NCBI GenBank assembly: GCA_003313425.1
Contig: NHZP01000040.1
Span: forward strand, 62,001 to 126,000
Direction of reading: 5' to 3'
DNA from: Pseudopyrenochaeta lycopersici
Lineage: Eukaryota; Ascomycota; Dothideomycetes; Pleosporales; Pseudopyrenochaetaceae
DNA length: 64,000 nucleotides
The notes below the pieces were generated by a model, which saw only the letters and a program-made list of their open reading frames with translations, made no database searches and was not told where the DNA came from. Position numbers and translations under genes: made by a program. How positions within the stretch are numbered: the first letter of the stretch is position 1; each line of letters begins with the position of its first letter. Below are positions 36,011 to 47,300 of the stretch, piece by piece.

Positions 36011-37211
36011 GCTCTTTTTATTCGAAAATGCCTCTAAATTATCCATAAAACACTGTATTGAATATTATCAACAAATTACAAGTCAGCAACCTCTAAGAAG
36101 TACCTCACGGGTGTTGTCCTTGTGGAGTTCTTGTAAGCACAATCCGAAATGTCTTCTCTGTGAATAAATGTGACTAGTATCCTTGGACTGATATATGATT
36201 GTATCTGTATTGTCTCCAGCCCTTTGTGACTGTAAATCTGGCACTAACTCAGTCTCACAAGAGTTGCAAAGCTCATGTCAAACGGTGGTCTCCTTCACTC
36301 ACTTCCGCGCTTCGCGAACAAGGTCTCTCTCACAGTCCCAACCCCCATCATCATGAGCTGATATCTACATCAATTCAAATATCTCCGCCAACGATATTGT
36401 TCATGTGCAGAGATCGTAAGTGGGGCAATCGTGCGCTCCATAGCAATGTCCAGCGTTTTGTCGAATTCACTACAGTTACTGCTCAATAGTATCACCTGAA
36501 AGGGAATATAACATGCTAGAAAGTGAAAAAGAACGTCGGTCTCCCTGGCTCTCGGAAGACTGCCTGGGTTCAATTCTATAAATAAGGTCGAGCATTTCGA
36601 GGCGCGTGCATTCGAAAGTGGTAAGGTCCACGTGTTCACGAGAGATTCTCTTATGAAACCATGTTAAAGAGCGCCAATTTGACCAATATTCGAGCATACC
36701 ACGCTCCTTTACGCATCTATCCCCCCTTTTGCTGGCAATTCGTCACCGTCCAGAATTGTATGGTGACTTAGGCTTCTATTGGTCCACTTGATGCTTGATA
36801 CGAAAACATCACTTCCACGTATTGATTTAAGCGCCTTATAGGACAAAGATTGATGTTGGCGATGATCAAGCACGCAGATTACCAAATCACCACTGCTGTA
36901 GAAGCCGGAGGCCCGTACCGAAACTCCAGCCATCCAAAATCAATGAATGTGAAACACAAGAAAGGAGTAAGTTACACCGTACGATGGAACATTAAGTTTT
37001 GAAAATGGCATTAGGGCACTACTAAGTCTTGAACTCCACCCTCACCCGCATTGAAGCCCCTACTGCGCTATTCGTGAGGTGCGGTAATACTTGAAGGCTT
37101 ATCCACTCACATATAGAGTGAAAAGTCAATTTGACCTGCAGGTTCGATGTGACGCTTTTGGCTAGGTATGTCAAAAAGTACGTGACACAGTCACCACGAA
37201 GCACCCAGGTC
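36011..37211. other. Convergent intergenic region ABC / GMC oxidoreductase
   Basis: About 1.2 kb, AT-rich, between two convergent genes. Short frames have no recognisable content. Confidence 0.5.
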
Positions 37212-39290
37212 CTAGCGTCTGTTCTTGATGATGTGAGCAGCCTTCTCGCCTACGGCATACATAGTTGACTGTATATGCTGTGAAGGAATGAGAGGCAGGA
37301 TTGAGGCATCAACAATGGACAGTTGGTTGATGCCATAGAATAACAACTCATTCGACACACAACCACCCAATTCCTCTGGCATCATGGCACATGACCCACT
37401 AGGGTGAGAGAGAGTTGGCCAAATGCTCCCCATCTCGACGGATTTGTTGATTATCTCCTCGTCTGTCTTGTACTGCGGTCCAGGAAAGGTCTCAGTAGGA
37501 GAAAACTTTCCCAGCTCAGGACGAGCCCACACCGTCCGGATGTAGCGGACGCAGGATGCAAGAACAGACTTATCAATCGGGTTACTCAGAGCGTTGTAGA
37601 AAATCCTTGGCGGTCCCTGAGGGTTTGTGGGATCGATATTTATTGTTCCTCGCGAGAGTGGCTTCTGATGAGCAACGAGCACGAAGGAGCCGGCTGCTGG
37701 AATCGGATATTCAACAATGCCTGCCTCATTACTCTGATACAGGCCAGCGAGAATATTTCGCTGCGCTTGGACACCCTTAAGTAACCTCGTACTGTTTCTA
37801 TAGATCGGAGGAAGATACGCATCTTTGCCGAGGTTGCGTACTTGCGCAGCAAGGCCGCGGTAGTTCTCAGGGTCAACTTGGGGCAGCGGGATAAAGGCTA
37901 ATGCGTTTCCTCGGGCTTGAGTCAGAGGACCCGTTTTAGATGTGCGATACTCTTCCCATGCCGAGGCATTGAATGTAAAGTTCGAATTCAAAGAGCTTGG
38001 GTTTGGGAAACTTGCGTTCGAAATGTTGTATGCAACATTCGTATACGGGTGATCCTGAAAGTTTGCACCTACCCCGTCATGTTCAAGCTTCAATTTGATA
38101 CCAGCGGCTTGGAGGATAGACCTTGGCCCTACACCACTAAGCTGAAGGAGCTTGGGTGTATTCACGGATCCGGCTGCAAGGACTATTTCTTTCTTGGCAT
38201 ACACTGTAGTTGATGTTCCAGTTCTCTTGTCCGTAATCCTGACGCCCGTGGCAGTAAGCTTCTTGCTGGTATTGAAGATGAGCTCCGTCGCCGTAGTCTC
38301 CAAGAGAAGCTTGAGATTTGAACGCGTTGAGATAGGATCATAGTAGGAGTTTCGGGCGTGCGACCTTTCTCCAGTCTTCGGGTTCATAGTGTTAGGATAC
38401 CATGACGCACCATAGGCCTCCCCATTGTTCCCGTCCCGGGCCATGTGCGCGCCAGCGCCCTTGAACGCCTTGAAATAGTCTTTGATATCTGGGTACTGGA
38501 AGTCTGAAATTCCAATTTTAAGAGGACCATGTCCGTAACTAGGATATGGGTCTTCAACGAGTTGTCTGAATTTTGTGCGAGAATGTAACTTACGCCTCAG
38601 GATCCCAGCTGATACCGAATTCCTTGACAGTACCGCTCGGCGGTGGGATGAATCCAGTCCCCTTTTTGAAGAATGGGTACATACCTTTCCACCCCCATCC
38701 GTCGTTACCCAGGTCTTCCCAGGCGTCATAATCCGCAGCCGACCCCCGATCATAGATCATGCCGTTGACAACGGAACCGCCACCAAGCACTTGAGCTACA
38801 CGTGTGTTCCATGTTCTGCCTGCGAGTTGGGGTTCCGGGTCGGACACGTAGCTTGGCCAGAGAAGAGAGGTATTTAGAGCATATGTAGCACCGAATGGGA
38901 GGCGGATGTTAGGATTGTCGTCTGCCCGACCGGCTTCGATGACGAGGACAGATTCTGCGCAAACGAAGCTTTTAGCATTGCGCATGCTCTTTTTGACCTA
39001 AAGACTCATTTGGTAGAGCGAGATGTAGGTTCACACGGTGCCTTCTGACAATTCAACGCTCATGGGAAGCTAGCACAGGCGGAAGTTGATCGTATGCATA
39101 CCATGGCCGACTTACTTTTGATATCCTCTGATAATCGGTTCGCAACAATCAGACCTGTGACACCACCACCAATAATCACATAGTCATAGGTATCTGCCTC
39201 AGCCCGCACCTGAAACAGGTCCTTGTCACTGGGGAGCGCCGTGGCCAGACCAAGCAATGTCGCGAGAGCTAAATTTTTGCGTGAAAGCAT
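37212..39290 (-). CDS. Secreted-type GMC oxidoreductase (FAD)
   Basis: Flavoenzyme of the glucose-methanol-choline family, oxidising an alcohol or sugar with O2 or another acceptor. Exons 39290-39116, 38954-38594, 38538-37212, giving 620 aa. An N-terminal hydrophobic stretch (MLSRKNLALATLLGLATALP) is a likely signal peptide. The ADP-binding motif is YDYVIIGGGVTGLIVANRLSE; the second FAD signature VLGGGSVVNGMIYDRGSAADYD follows, then VLAAGSVNTPKLLQLSGVGP. The C-terminal domain has the catalytic His in LSHPSGSCAM and the second in IPSQHIQSTMYAVGEKAA. Both active-site histidines are present, so the enzyme looks functional. Intron 1 is long (161 bp) and its acceptor (GCGCAG before AATCTGTC) was chosen because it restores IKKSVLVIEAG. 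Relatives include glucose oxidase, aryl-alcohol oxidase, choline dehydrogenase-like enzymes and cluster-encoded tailoring oxidases; the substrate is unknown. Confidence 0.92.
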
Positions 39291-41182
39291 CCTTGCGACG
39301 AAGAGCGACAAATTTCAATGCAGTGAATTGTAGATGCAGCAACAGGACTTTTCTGGCATTTGAGTCTTTTGAACTAGCGATTCCGGCTCGCAAATGCTGC
39401 ATCTCGGCACCTGGAGGTTTATGAATCGTGGATACGGACATAAATTGCCTCGACCTTCCTAGCGAATATCGCCTCCGGCACTCGACATCTGAAATTGGGT
39501 TCTGGCCACGCGGGTGCCAAGAAATGGCGAAATGGCCCTGCTGGAGACGGTCGGACACGGAATGCCATGTGGTTTGAAAAGATCGGCCTTTGAAATTGAC
39601 GTCTAAGGGAGGCCTCATGGGGCGGCTCGGCGCTTTACAAATGGGTACTAGGCTGCGGTCCTACCCGTTCGGCCGTTTTCATTGCCCTTCTCCCACTTCA
39701 CAATACGAAGGACGGAATACTCGAAGAGGAATCCCAGATATAAGTAGCGTGTCTCCAGAGAAGGAGAATATTGACTGGACGTTGCAGGTGCCACAAGTCT
39801 TCTTTATCTTCCTTTCCACTGAAGGAATCCTGGTTAGAATTGACGACAGTCCCGGTGGGGGAGAGGGTGCGGCTCACGCGTTCTTGACGCGCTCAGTACG
39901 CCCGCGATCTCTCTGCTGGCTTCCCAGAAGTATTATTGAAACTGAACTCTGACGCAGTCGCTGTTTAAATCGGAGACCATCACTCCGTCCCACTTTCTGG
40001 GCGTCTCTCGCAACGTGTTGTGGCGCGGTTGCTGCACAGTGGTCGGCCGGTGATCACATCGTTTTACGTGCTCAGCTTCGAAGGGCGTATTCCACTTTTG
40101 AGTTGGTCATCAACAAGGGATCCAAAACTAAGCCGCCTCTACGGCAGGCTGACGCGCAATCCTTGACCCCGCCCAATCACCGTTGAATTTACAAGCCTTC
40201 CGTGTTGGACTTTCCATCCTTCTGTGTTCGTAACGGCAGCTAGACATGGGTGGATCACTCTCTCGTCTTGAGTAATGCGCTCCCAGAAAAGCCGCCCAGA
40301 ATCATGGACAATATCCCGTGCGACTTGGTAGATATAAGTAGTCCGCAAGTCTATGAGAAGAACGCAACTGCTACTCTAACCTTCTCAATTTATCACAATT
40401 TGTGAATACTAGACCGCTCATTCAATGCAAAGTCGTTTCGCGTGTCGGATCATCTTTCGGATGCGCACGAAGTCCTCGTCGTCAAGGGGTTGGCGGCCTA
40501 CATCTACTAGAGTCGTGTGGCGTTCATCAACTGCACGCATCCAATATCACTCCGCAGGATCTTGAAGCATATAACCTCGCCTATCACATAGACACAGAGT
40601 GATTTACTTCATAACGAAATCAAGCATTATTCACTACTGGGTTCCCGAACGATTCGCTCCTGCTGCTAGCATTTGATTTGACAACGGAGCTGAGTCAACC
40701 CATATTCCGTGGTAGCAGTGTTCCCTCTCGTTCCACCCTACTGAAGTCCGCATCTACGTGAAGCCTGCCATTCGACGGCTAATTTAGTCATATGTAAGCT
40801 TACCTTGAAGTTGGTACTATCGTCAGCCAGTATTTCGGCCGCTGCATAGCCCACATGACCTTTCCAACATCTTGGTCGGCAGGCAAATGTAAGAAGCTTG
40901 AGTACACAGCCCAGCTTGCAGTGTGTGGGGTGCTTACCTACCGCCATCTTTTAGACACGCAATCCTCTCGAACATCGTCCAGGTATATCTTTGGCTCGCC
41001 AATCCTGTTCCCCGGTTGGCAAGCCGGCGGGTAGCGTTGCAAACTTTTCAAACCCTCGGGCAGTAGGTGGTCAAGATGATGATCTAGAGGCGAAGAATGC
41101 GTGTAGATCGACTACACCGGCTGTTTGCGATCGGGACCTGGAGATTCTGTGTCTGCAATTTGCCTGCCATAGTGGTGTTCCC
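39291..41182. other. Divergent intergenic region GMC / rhodopsin-like
   Basis: About 1.9 kb without a convincing gene. Frames at 39226-39618 (-) and 39590-39952 (+) have no domain, no good start and no splice partners. Confidence 0.5.
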
Positions 41183-42501
41183 ATGATGCCGGATACACAG
41201 CGGCAAGCGTGGCCCAATCGTCGAATCGATATCCTGGTTCCAACAACAATACTATGCGTTCTCAGTACCATGTTCCTGGTATGGAGTGTGGCCTATGGGT
41301 TGAGAAACAAACAGAAGCTTTTGCTATGCGACTTTCTCATGGTTCTTGCTGGGGTAAAGCTCACAACCTTGTTATCGGAACCATGGTCGCTGGTAATGCT
41401 AACAGGGGACTCACAGATGCTCAATATCACATCAACAGGCATCCGCTACAAAACTACTTACCACGGACACGGCCGTCACGTCGACGATCCTTCAATCTCC
41501 AAGTCCCACAACGTCCTGCAGTACAGTTACTACGTCTGGATCGGCCAGATCATCAACCTGATCGCGATGACGGTGCTCAAGTACTCTATTTATGCCTACC
41601 TTCTCGCCTTGAAATTTTCGCGCGTCTACCTTGGGGCAGTTTGGGCGAGTATCTTAATGGTAACGGTATTCAACTTCTTGATACCAATAATGAGTGTGTT
41701 CTGCCGTGATCCTTTTGAGGCGAATTGGAACAAAAATGTTGAGGGAAAATGCTTCTTGAAAGTTGGAGAACTAGGGCTCACGTATACACAAGTTCGTATT
41801 TGTATTCATCTGTGTCCGTCGCTGGGTGACATTGCTGATTCATAGATCCAGGGAATATCAAACATTGTCACAAATATTGTCTGTGTCGTAGCACCAATCA
41901 TCTATTTCTTGACGGCCCAGCTGCCCCGGCAAACCCAATGGTGTCTTTGTTTCGTTTTCTTTCTGGGCTTGATGTGAGAATACCCTTCCTACGCAATGCT
42001 CCTTGACTTCATGTGGGCTAAACTTATTTTATTAGGACCACGGCATGCTCCATCGTCAAAACTATTGAATCGAACTCACTACTGAAAAGTCGCGATGCCA
42101 CCTGGGATGGCACAAACTTCAGCATCTGGTCTGCAACCGAACTCTCCATAGGTGTTCTCATTGTCTCTCTTCTGCGGCTCCGAAGGCAATTCGACACCAT
42201 CTTCCGCCGTTGCGCACAACTTGCATTAAAGAATGGCAACCCACGAATGGAAGGTCGGAAGGGTATACCAATGTATGATACTAGTAGACCATTTTCGGTT
42301 GGGAGTAAGCCGAATGGAGGGCGGTCAGGGGAGGGTTATGATGATGATAGTGAGACGCATATTCTGGGTACTAGAGGGGGAGAAAGGAAGCTTGAGATTA
42401 CAAAGACTGTGATGCATACGGTGAGGAGCGAGGAAAGGGACATAGTGCAACTTCCGAGTCCAGCTTATCCCTATCGCATGTATGGAAACAGTTATAGATG
42501 A
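41183..42501 (+). CDS. Fungal rhodopsin-domain (PTH11-like) integral membrane protein
   Basis: Seven-helix membrane protein of the fungal-rhodopsin-domain superfamily, which includes PTH11-type surface receptors. Exons 41183-41791, 41846-41973, 42036-42501, giving 400 aa. Hydrophobic segments alternate with polar loops: VPTTILCVLSTMFLVWSVAY, LLLCDFLMVLAGVKL, IGQIINLIAMTVLKYSIYAY, ILMVTVFNFLIPIMSV, then after splicing NIVTNIVCVVAPIIYFL and the family-typical DATWDGTNFSIWSATELSIG with an Arg/Lys-rich end. The cytosolic tail of about 100 residues is Gly/Arg/Glu-rich. The retinal lysine of true rhodopsins is not apparent, and the CFEM domain of some PTH11 proteins is absent. Most such genes are accessory and of unknown ligand. 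The start at 41183 is one of two adjacent ATGs; the frame extends upstream without a better start. Confidence 0.8.
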
Positions 42502-43071
42502 GATCATAGCAAATTGGAGCAGCCAACGATTGTTTAAACAAAAATTTATCGCTTTGTCTACTTTGCTCGTCGGTCATTTATGAGATCAATCACAGTTTAC
42601 GCCTTGAATGGGCCAGAACTTTAGCTGTGGAACAAAGAGTGAGAATACCTCGGAGCTTTTGACACAGCCCCATATCATCAAACCAGGCTTGCTCCACATC
42701 ATCTCACCTTCTGTAGAAAGACTATAACCTAGCTTATGAACAACATTAGCTATCTTTGGGCTATACGTATATACGCTTCATTGAATTTTCCCTCATGACT
42801 ATATCTCGATATAGCCTCAAACATACCTGATACCCTACAGGCTACCTAAGACAAAAGCAGATCCTCCATGTACCCAATCACCAACTCCGAAAATGCAAAT
42901 TGAATGCTCCAAAATCCTCTGTCGCCGACAAGTAGAAATGCTACAGATGGAAAGATTGGGGTATCTCGAATGCGAATGAATACAGAAAGAAGATTTAAAA
43001 GGAATGCCGACACTCTCCATATGGTAGTGTACCCAAAGAAAACGCCAAATGTCGTCAGGGATCCCGACAGT
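42502..43071. other. Convergent intergenic region
   Basis: About 570 bp between the rhodopsin-like gene and the convergent Sec2-domain gene. AT-rich with a TATACGTATATA stretch near 42764; no gene. Confidence 0.5.
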
Positions 43072-43943
43072 TTACTTTCTCGACGGCGGCGCCAGTGTCG
43101 TGCTCACGGCAGCCGTGGCTGGCTCATTCAGTATCGCTTTGACGCGGTCGATTCGAGTAACTGCCTTCTCCAGCCTTTCTAACCTCCCCATCTTCTCTCG
43201 ATCCCTCCTCTCTAATGTCTCGACCCGCTCTTCCAACTTTGCCCTCGCTCGTCGTTCCTCTGCAACCATCTCATTCGCTTGGCTGAAAAGTTGTACGCTA
43301 AGCTCTTCGATCTCGATATCCACTTTCTGAACACGGGCTTCGGCTTTGGCACGGAGGGCCCGCTCGCGTTCCAGTTCGTTTAGGAGGGTTACGTCGACCG
43401 GTATAGGTTGGGGATTGGCGTTGGCTGTGGCATTGTCTTTGGGGTTTGGGAGAGAGGGCGGAGGAGAGGCCGAGTTATTGGGAGACGCTCGGCGGCCAGT
43501 TAGAAAAGAAAAGCGAGACTGCCTTGTATTAGAGCCTGCAGTAGCAGGCCGTGGTCGCTCGTCTGAAGGCCGCGATGGGCCAAGGGAGTCGGACGTGTTC
43601 GAGCGAGGAAGTCTATTGCCATCTTGGGCTATTCGTAGACTGCGAATCTGATCTTCGTAGTCGGCGCATTTGTCCACTTTAGGGCGTTAGCATAGGCCAT
43701 CTCACTGATGCATTGCTAGGCCAGTTCCGTGTGGAAGCCTGGGATGTACATGCCAGCAGCAGTCGCCTTCTCCTTGAGTCGTTCCATCTGCGCCTCTAGT
43801 TCTATTATCCTTCTCTTCGCGTCCTCGACTTCTCCTGAATCGAGGGTCACACTACTGCCACATGCTGGGCAGCTCTGCGTGTTCGTGGAGTGTTTTGTGG
43901 GTAAAGAGGGGGCTGGCGGAGGAGGTTGTGTTGTCGCAGCCAT
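43072..43943 (-). CDS. Short Sec2-domain protein (Rab GEF family)
   Basis: Coiled-coil protein of the Sec2p GDP/GTP-exchange family, which activates Sec4/Rab8-type GTPases on secretory vesicles. Exons 43943-43754 and 43676-43072, giving 264 aa. The first exon has Pro-rich leader, a CPACGSSV half-zinc-ribbon and a coiled start EDAKRRIIELEAQMERLKEK. The second has VDKCADYEDQIRSL, a disordered Ser/Pro region, then the Sec2 signature at about residues 160-245: ELERERALRAKAEARV, IEELSVQLFSQANEMVAEER and RAKLEERVETLERRD. Only a GC-AG intron (donor TG|GCATGT, acceptor TAAAG) joins the exons in frame; it is 77 bp with a TGCTAAC branch. Yeast Sec2 is about three times longer; short Sec2-domain proteins are common in filamentous fungi. 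Confidence 0.8.
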
Positions 43944-45777
43944 ATTCTCGCTTTTAGTTGTCTCCAGCAGGTCCCGAAATACTGGTGGATTGGGTAGCTA
44001 GTGCTGTGAAGAATAAGGACAGTTTGTGGGGTTTGCGTCGGCCTCGATGACGGTGACTTGTCAAGCGCTTGCCAGGGTTTCAGGAAGCACAGCAGATCCC
44101 TGCCTCAGGGTCTAAAACATGCCTGGGCTATTTTTGGTTTAGCCTGGTTGCATCCACATTCACGTGATCACATGGTCTCTTTGGCTCATGATATTTCTTT
44201 TTCTAGCCGTGTAGGTCTATATGGAAAACTGGAGATAGGATTTTCACATCACCTAGAATTGGAAGTGTCTAATGCTGTCATCGATGATGAGGCACCCGAT
44301 TACGAGTGATATTGAAGAAATCTTCGGCCCCCCGGTTGTTTCAATCGATGTGAGATGCGGCCCAGCGCTGCGGAATAGATGGTACTCGAGGCTACTGTGA
44401 TAGTGATTTAGGTGTATCATAACAATTGGGTTTGGCATTAATCATGATTTCCAAACGGGTACTGCGGGAGGGCAAGTGGCTCAACATCACTCATTGTCAC
44501 GTGTTATGATCTCCCGCTTGACATAACTGATCCTCTGCTCACATAAACGCTCCGACATGGTGACCAATACTAACCGTAAAGACAAATCACGGGGAACTAT
44601 GCTCATCTCGTATGATGGACAGCCATGTAGCAATGCTCGTTTCTTCCAGTTTTATAAAGTCTTGCGCACAGTCCATTGCCTTATCGGGTACCTGCATTAG
44701 TGGCCGGTGCTAAGGCAAACCCTGGTTGACGGCACTATTTGCCTTGTCTCCACTGTCATACTAGACGAAAGCTGTGGGTTATCCATGTATGCGAAGCAAA
44801 AATTCACCATATCACTACTAAGTTACTGCGTTTGGCCAACCGATGTCTGCTCATACTAACGTCGCCGTCAGAGAAGGTTCCTGCCACTTGACCCATTAAC
44901 AAGGCAACGCAGCTATGACACAGTATTCAACAGCTTGAAAACCTATTGGGTTTAAGAAGGATTTTGACATGCAGAGGGTAGCTAAACGGAGGAAAATGCA
45001 ATCTTGGTATGAAAATCCTATACATAACAGCATGTGCTTTGATGTGTTCGAAAAAGGCGAGAGGAAGTGTCTCGCAAGTTTTAATGTTCAAAATTAGTGG
45101 AAATGTGCGTCTATAGTGCCTATGCACCAAAGCCAACTAAGTAATGAATACTTGCTCATTCAGAGCGTTGTCCCGAGAACGCTCTGATGAGATATCTAGC
45201 TACAGCCTCCCGCTTGTGCCACGAGAGGGCAGCAAATGACAATTCTTTCCATACTTCACTTTGTGGAAAAATTGTGAGATTTCCCCGGGTTCTCGGGGCC
45301 AGTCTCAAAAATATGTTGTCTGGAATCTACCGTGGCTCTTTCAAGCCACTGAACATGGCATTCTCTCATGAAATGCCAATAGAACCCTTCTTAGCTACCT
45401 GGTAGACCCAAACTTCCATATTTTCTAAAACTATATAAGCATTTGGAGTCCCTGATTTTAAAGAGTAGCTCAACCAATACAACTCTGCGTCTTGTACAAT
45501 CAAATATCATGAGGGCTATATAGTCTTCGTACCCCTTCAAAGAAACAATTCACAGCTTCACGGCCTCCTAAACGCCTCACTGGGGCCACTCCTTGGGCAC
45601 CTAACACCTTTCTCGTCAGAATTAAATTCACAAAGCATTCAGGCATTGAAGGACCCCCGTCAGCCTCATAATAATCCAGTGAATACGTCTCTCACCCACT
45701 TCCCACTCCAACAAGGACAAGTAGGTCATTCCTATTATCTACTATCTAAAGGAACTCCATGGCTCACAAGTGCTAGA
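43944..45777. other. Divergent gene-poor interval with a perfect hairpin
   Basis: About 1.8 kb without a supportable gene between the Sec2-domain gene and the 394-aa hypothetical gene. It holds a 10-bp perfect inverted repeat at 45160-45187. Short frames appear random. Confidence 0.5.
45160..45187. repeat. Perfect 10-bp inverted repeat, 8-nt loop
   Basis: Arms TCAGAGCGTT (45160-45169) and AACGCTCTGA (45178-45187) flank an 8-nt loop, GTCCCGAG. No tRNA or other RNA fold was recognised around it. It could be a terminator-like or protein-binding dyad; function unknown. Confidence 0.65.
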
Positions 45778-46962
45778 ATGGTCTCCAAGAAGAGTAGGAG
45801 TGATAAGGAGTGGAAACTGAGCGATGCTCAGCGCCAACAGAGAGCGCAACAGAAACAAGCCGCTGAAGATGCTGACTGCGACCGTGTGGCTTACTGGCGC
45901 CTTTGTGGGCAGTTTGGCGGCAACCTACCGGTAGGGTTCACATTTAGAAATAATCTGGGCACCTATTTTGAAGTAGTATCTGGTGTTCCTGATGGCGAGT
46001 GGCTAAGGAGAGACTTGGCAGCCGATGAGAAGATCGCAAAACCTGGTTACCAATGGGTACCGGCTTACCCTAGTGGCTTATCGGGCATGTCTCATGTTCG
46101 GGATCCACTGAGTAAGTACGAATATGAAGCAATAGTGCTCGCGGAGTTGAGCATGAACAGTACACCGGATCCACAGATTGGCCAGCATCACTGGATCAAC
46201 AACAACGAGCAAGCAACCCCACTCGATATCCGAGGTCAAGCCATAACCCAGATATATGAAAGAAACATCAATGATTTAAAGCGTGGGTGCTCTGTGAATC
46301 TGGTTGGGGGAAACGATGGTTTACCTCTGATCGTCGCCAATCCTGTCGAGAAGCATATCGCAGGGTGTCTTCCAGTTGAGCCCATTCAGGCTAATATGCT
46401 GGGTGTCAGCATACCAGTCCCAGTAGAAGGTCATGGAAGTTTCCAAAATCAGGATTTCGGCCCTCCAAATACCTCGGGCAACATTTACCAGGCCGAGGGG
46501 TTTAATTTCGATAACGCCTTCGCTCCACAGCCGGGTCAGCAGCAGGCCAAATTTGAAGATTCAATACCCCTTGGTCACTGGCAATATTCTGCTACTTCCA
46601 CAGCCTCGCTATTGTCTCCGCAAGTTGGAAGATTTGGGAATGCAGATCAGATGGGAATTTTTACACTATTATCGCCTTCCGAGCCCCAACGACTTTCTGG
46701 AGCCCTTGCAGAGGATTCCAGCCTTCCAACGCCAGATAGAGACGCCCAGTACCAACTGCCAACCGCAACCGAAGGATTTCTCCAATTGAGTACTTTTCAA
46801 CGCGAAAATTCGCCCAAGGACGGATTCTGTAGCCTAACGCCAGTAGCTGAAGGCACTGGTGATATCGTTTGGGATTCTTGGGCCGTAGAAGCACTCAGCA
46901 CAGGTGTTCAGGAGCTCAAGGATGCCGATTTTCTCGCGGCGATCGCCAGTAACAGCTCATAA
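45778..46962 (+). CDS. Hypothetical protein, 394 aa
   Basis: Not recognised. A single exon from the first ATG in frame (45778) gives 394 aa; the frame is open upstream to 45646 but without ATG. The N-terminus is basic and Gln-rich (MVSKKSRSDKEWKLSDAQ), possibly a coiled stretch or nuclear signal. Residues 45-125 look folded and conserved-like (VAYWRLCGQFGGNLPVGFTF, LGTYFEVVSGVPDGEWLRRD, PGYQWVPAYPSG). The rest is Pro/Gln/Asn/Ser-rich and probably disordered, ending in an acidic-hydrophobic segment (WAVEALSTGVQELKDADFL) that resembles a transcriptional activation tail. No known DNA-binding motif is visible. Length and composition argue for a real gene; the function is unknown. Confidence 0.65.
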   Translation: MVSKKSRSDKEWKLSDAQRQQRAQQKQAAEDADCDRVAYWRLCGQFGGNLPVGFTFRNNLGTYFEVVSGVPDGEWLRRDLAADEKIAKPGYQWVPAYPSGLSGMSHVRDPLSKYEYEAIVLAELSMNSTPDPQIGQHHWINNNEQATPLDIRGQAITQIYERNINDLKRGCSVNLVGGNDGLPLIVANPVEKHIAGCLPVEPIQANMLGVSIPVPVEGHGSFQNQDFGPPNTSGNIYQAEGFNFDNAFAPQPGQQQAKFEDSIPLGHWQYSATSTASLLSPQVGRFGNADQMGIFTLLSPSEPQRLSGALAEDSSLPTPDRDAQYQLPTATEGFLQLSTFQRENSPKDGFCSLTPVAEGTGDIVWDSWAVEALSTGVQELKDADFLAAIASNSS

Positions 46963-47300
46963 AAGTTCAGGGCTCGCATGCCTTGAGTTTTTCTGAATAC
47001 TCTTTTAATATGCTGTGTATTCGTCTTTCCACCGATGGACACTTTTGGGATAGGAGTTTGGCGTTATTGCTTTAAAATTCAAGACATAGCTATACTACCT
47101 TTCAGCGTTTGAAAACTGGTTCCTGTCTTGAAGTGCTTGGTTGATTGTCCAGAATAAACAGCACGCTTTTTTGGTCAGCCGAAATCTGTTGACGGAAGAG
47201 TGTTTCTCCTCGATGCGAATGAAGTCGCATACAAATCATGTGCTATGCAAGCGTAAGTAGTACAAACAGAAATCAATCCTTTCAGCTTTGATAAAACTAT
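46963..47300. other. Convergent 3' interval
   Basis: 338 bp between the hypothetical gene and DPH7. No gene or notable repeat. Confidence 0.5.

Noticed and set aside
45646..45777. N-terminal extension of the 394-aa protein
   Set aside because: The frame is open upstream but starts with TTG; no ATG occurs before 45778.
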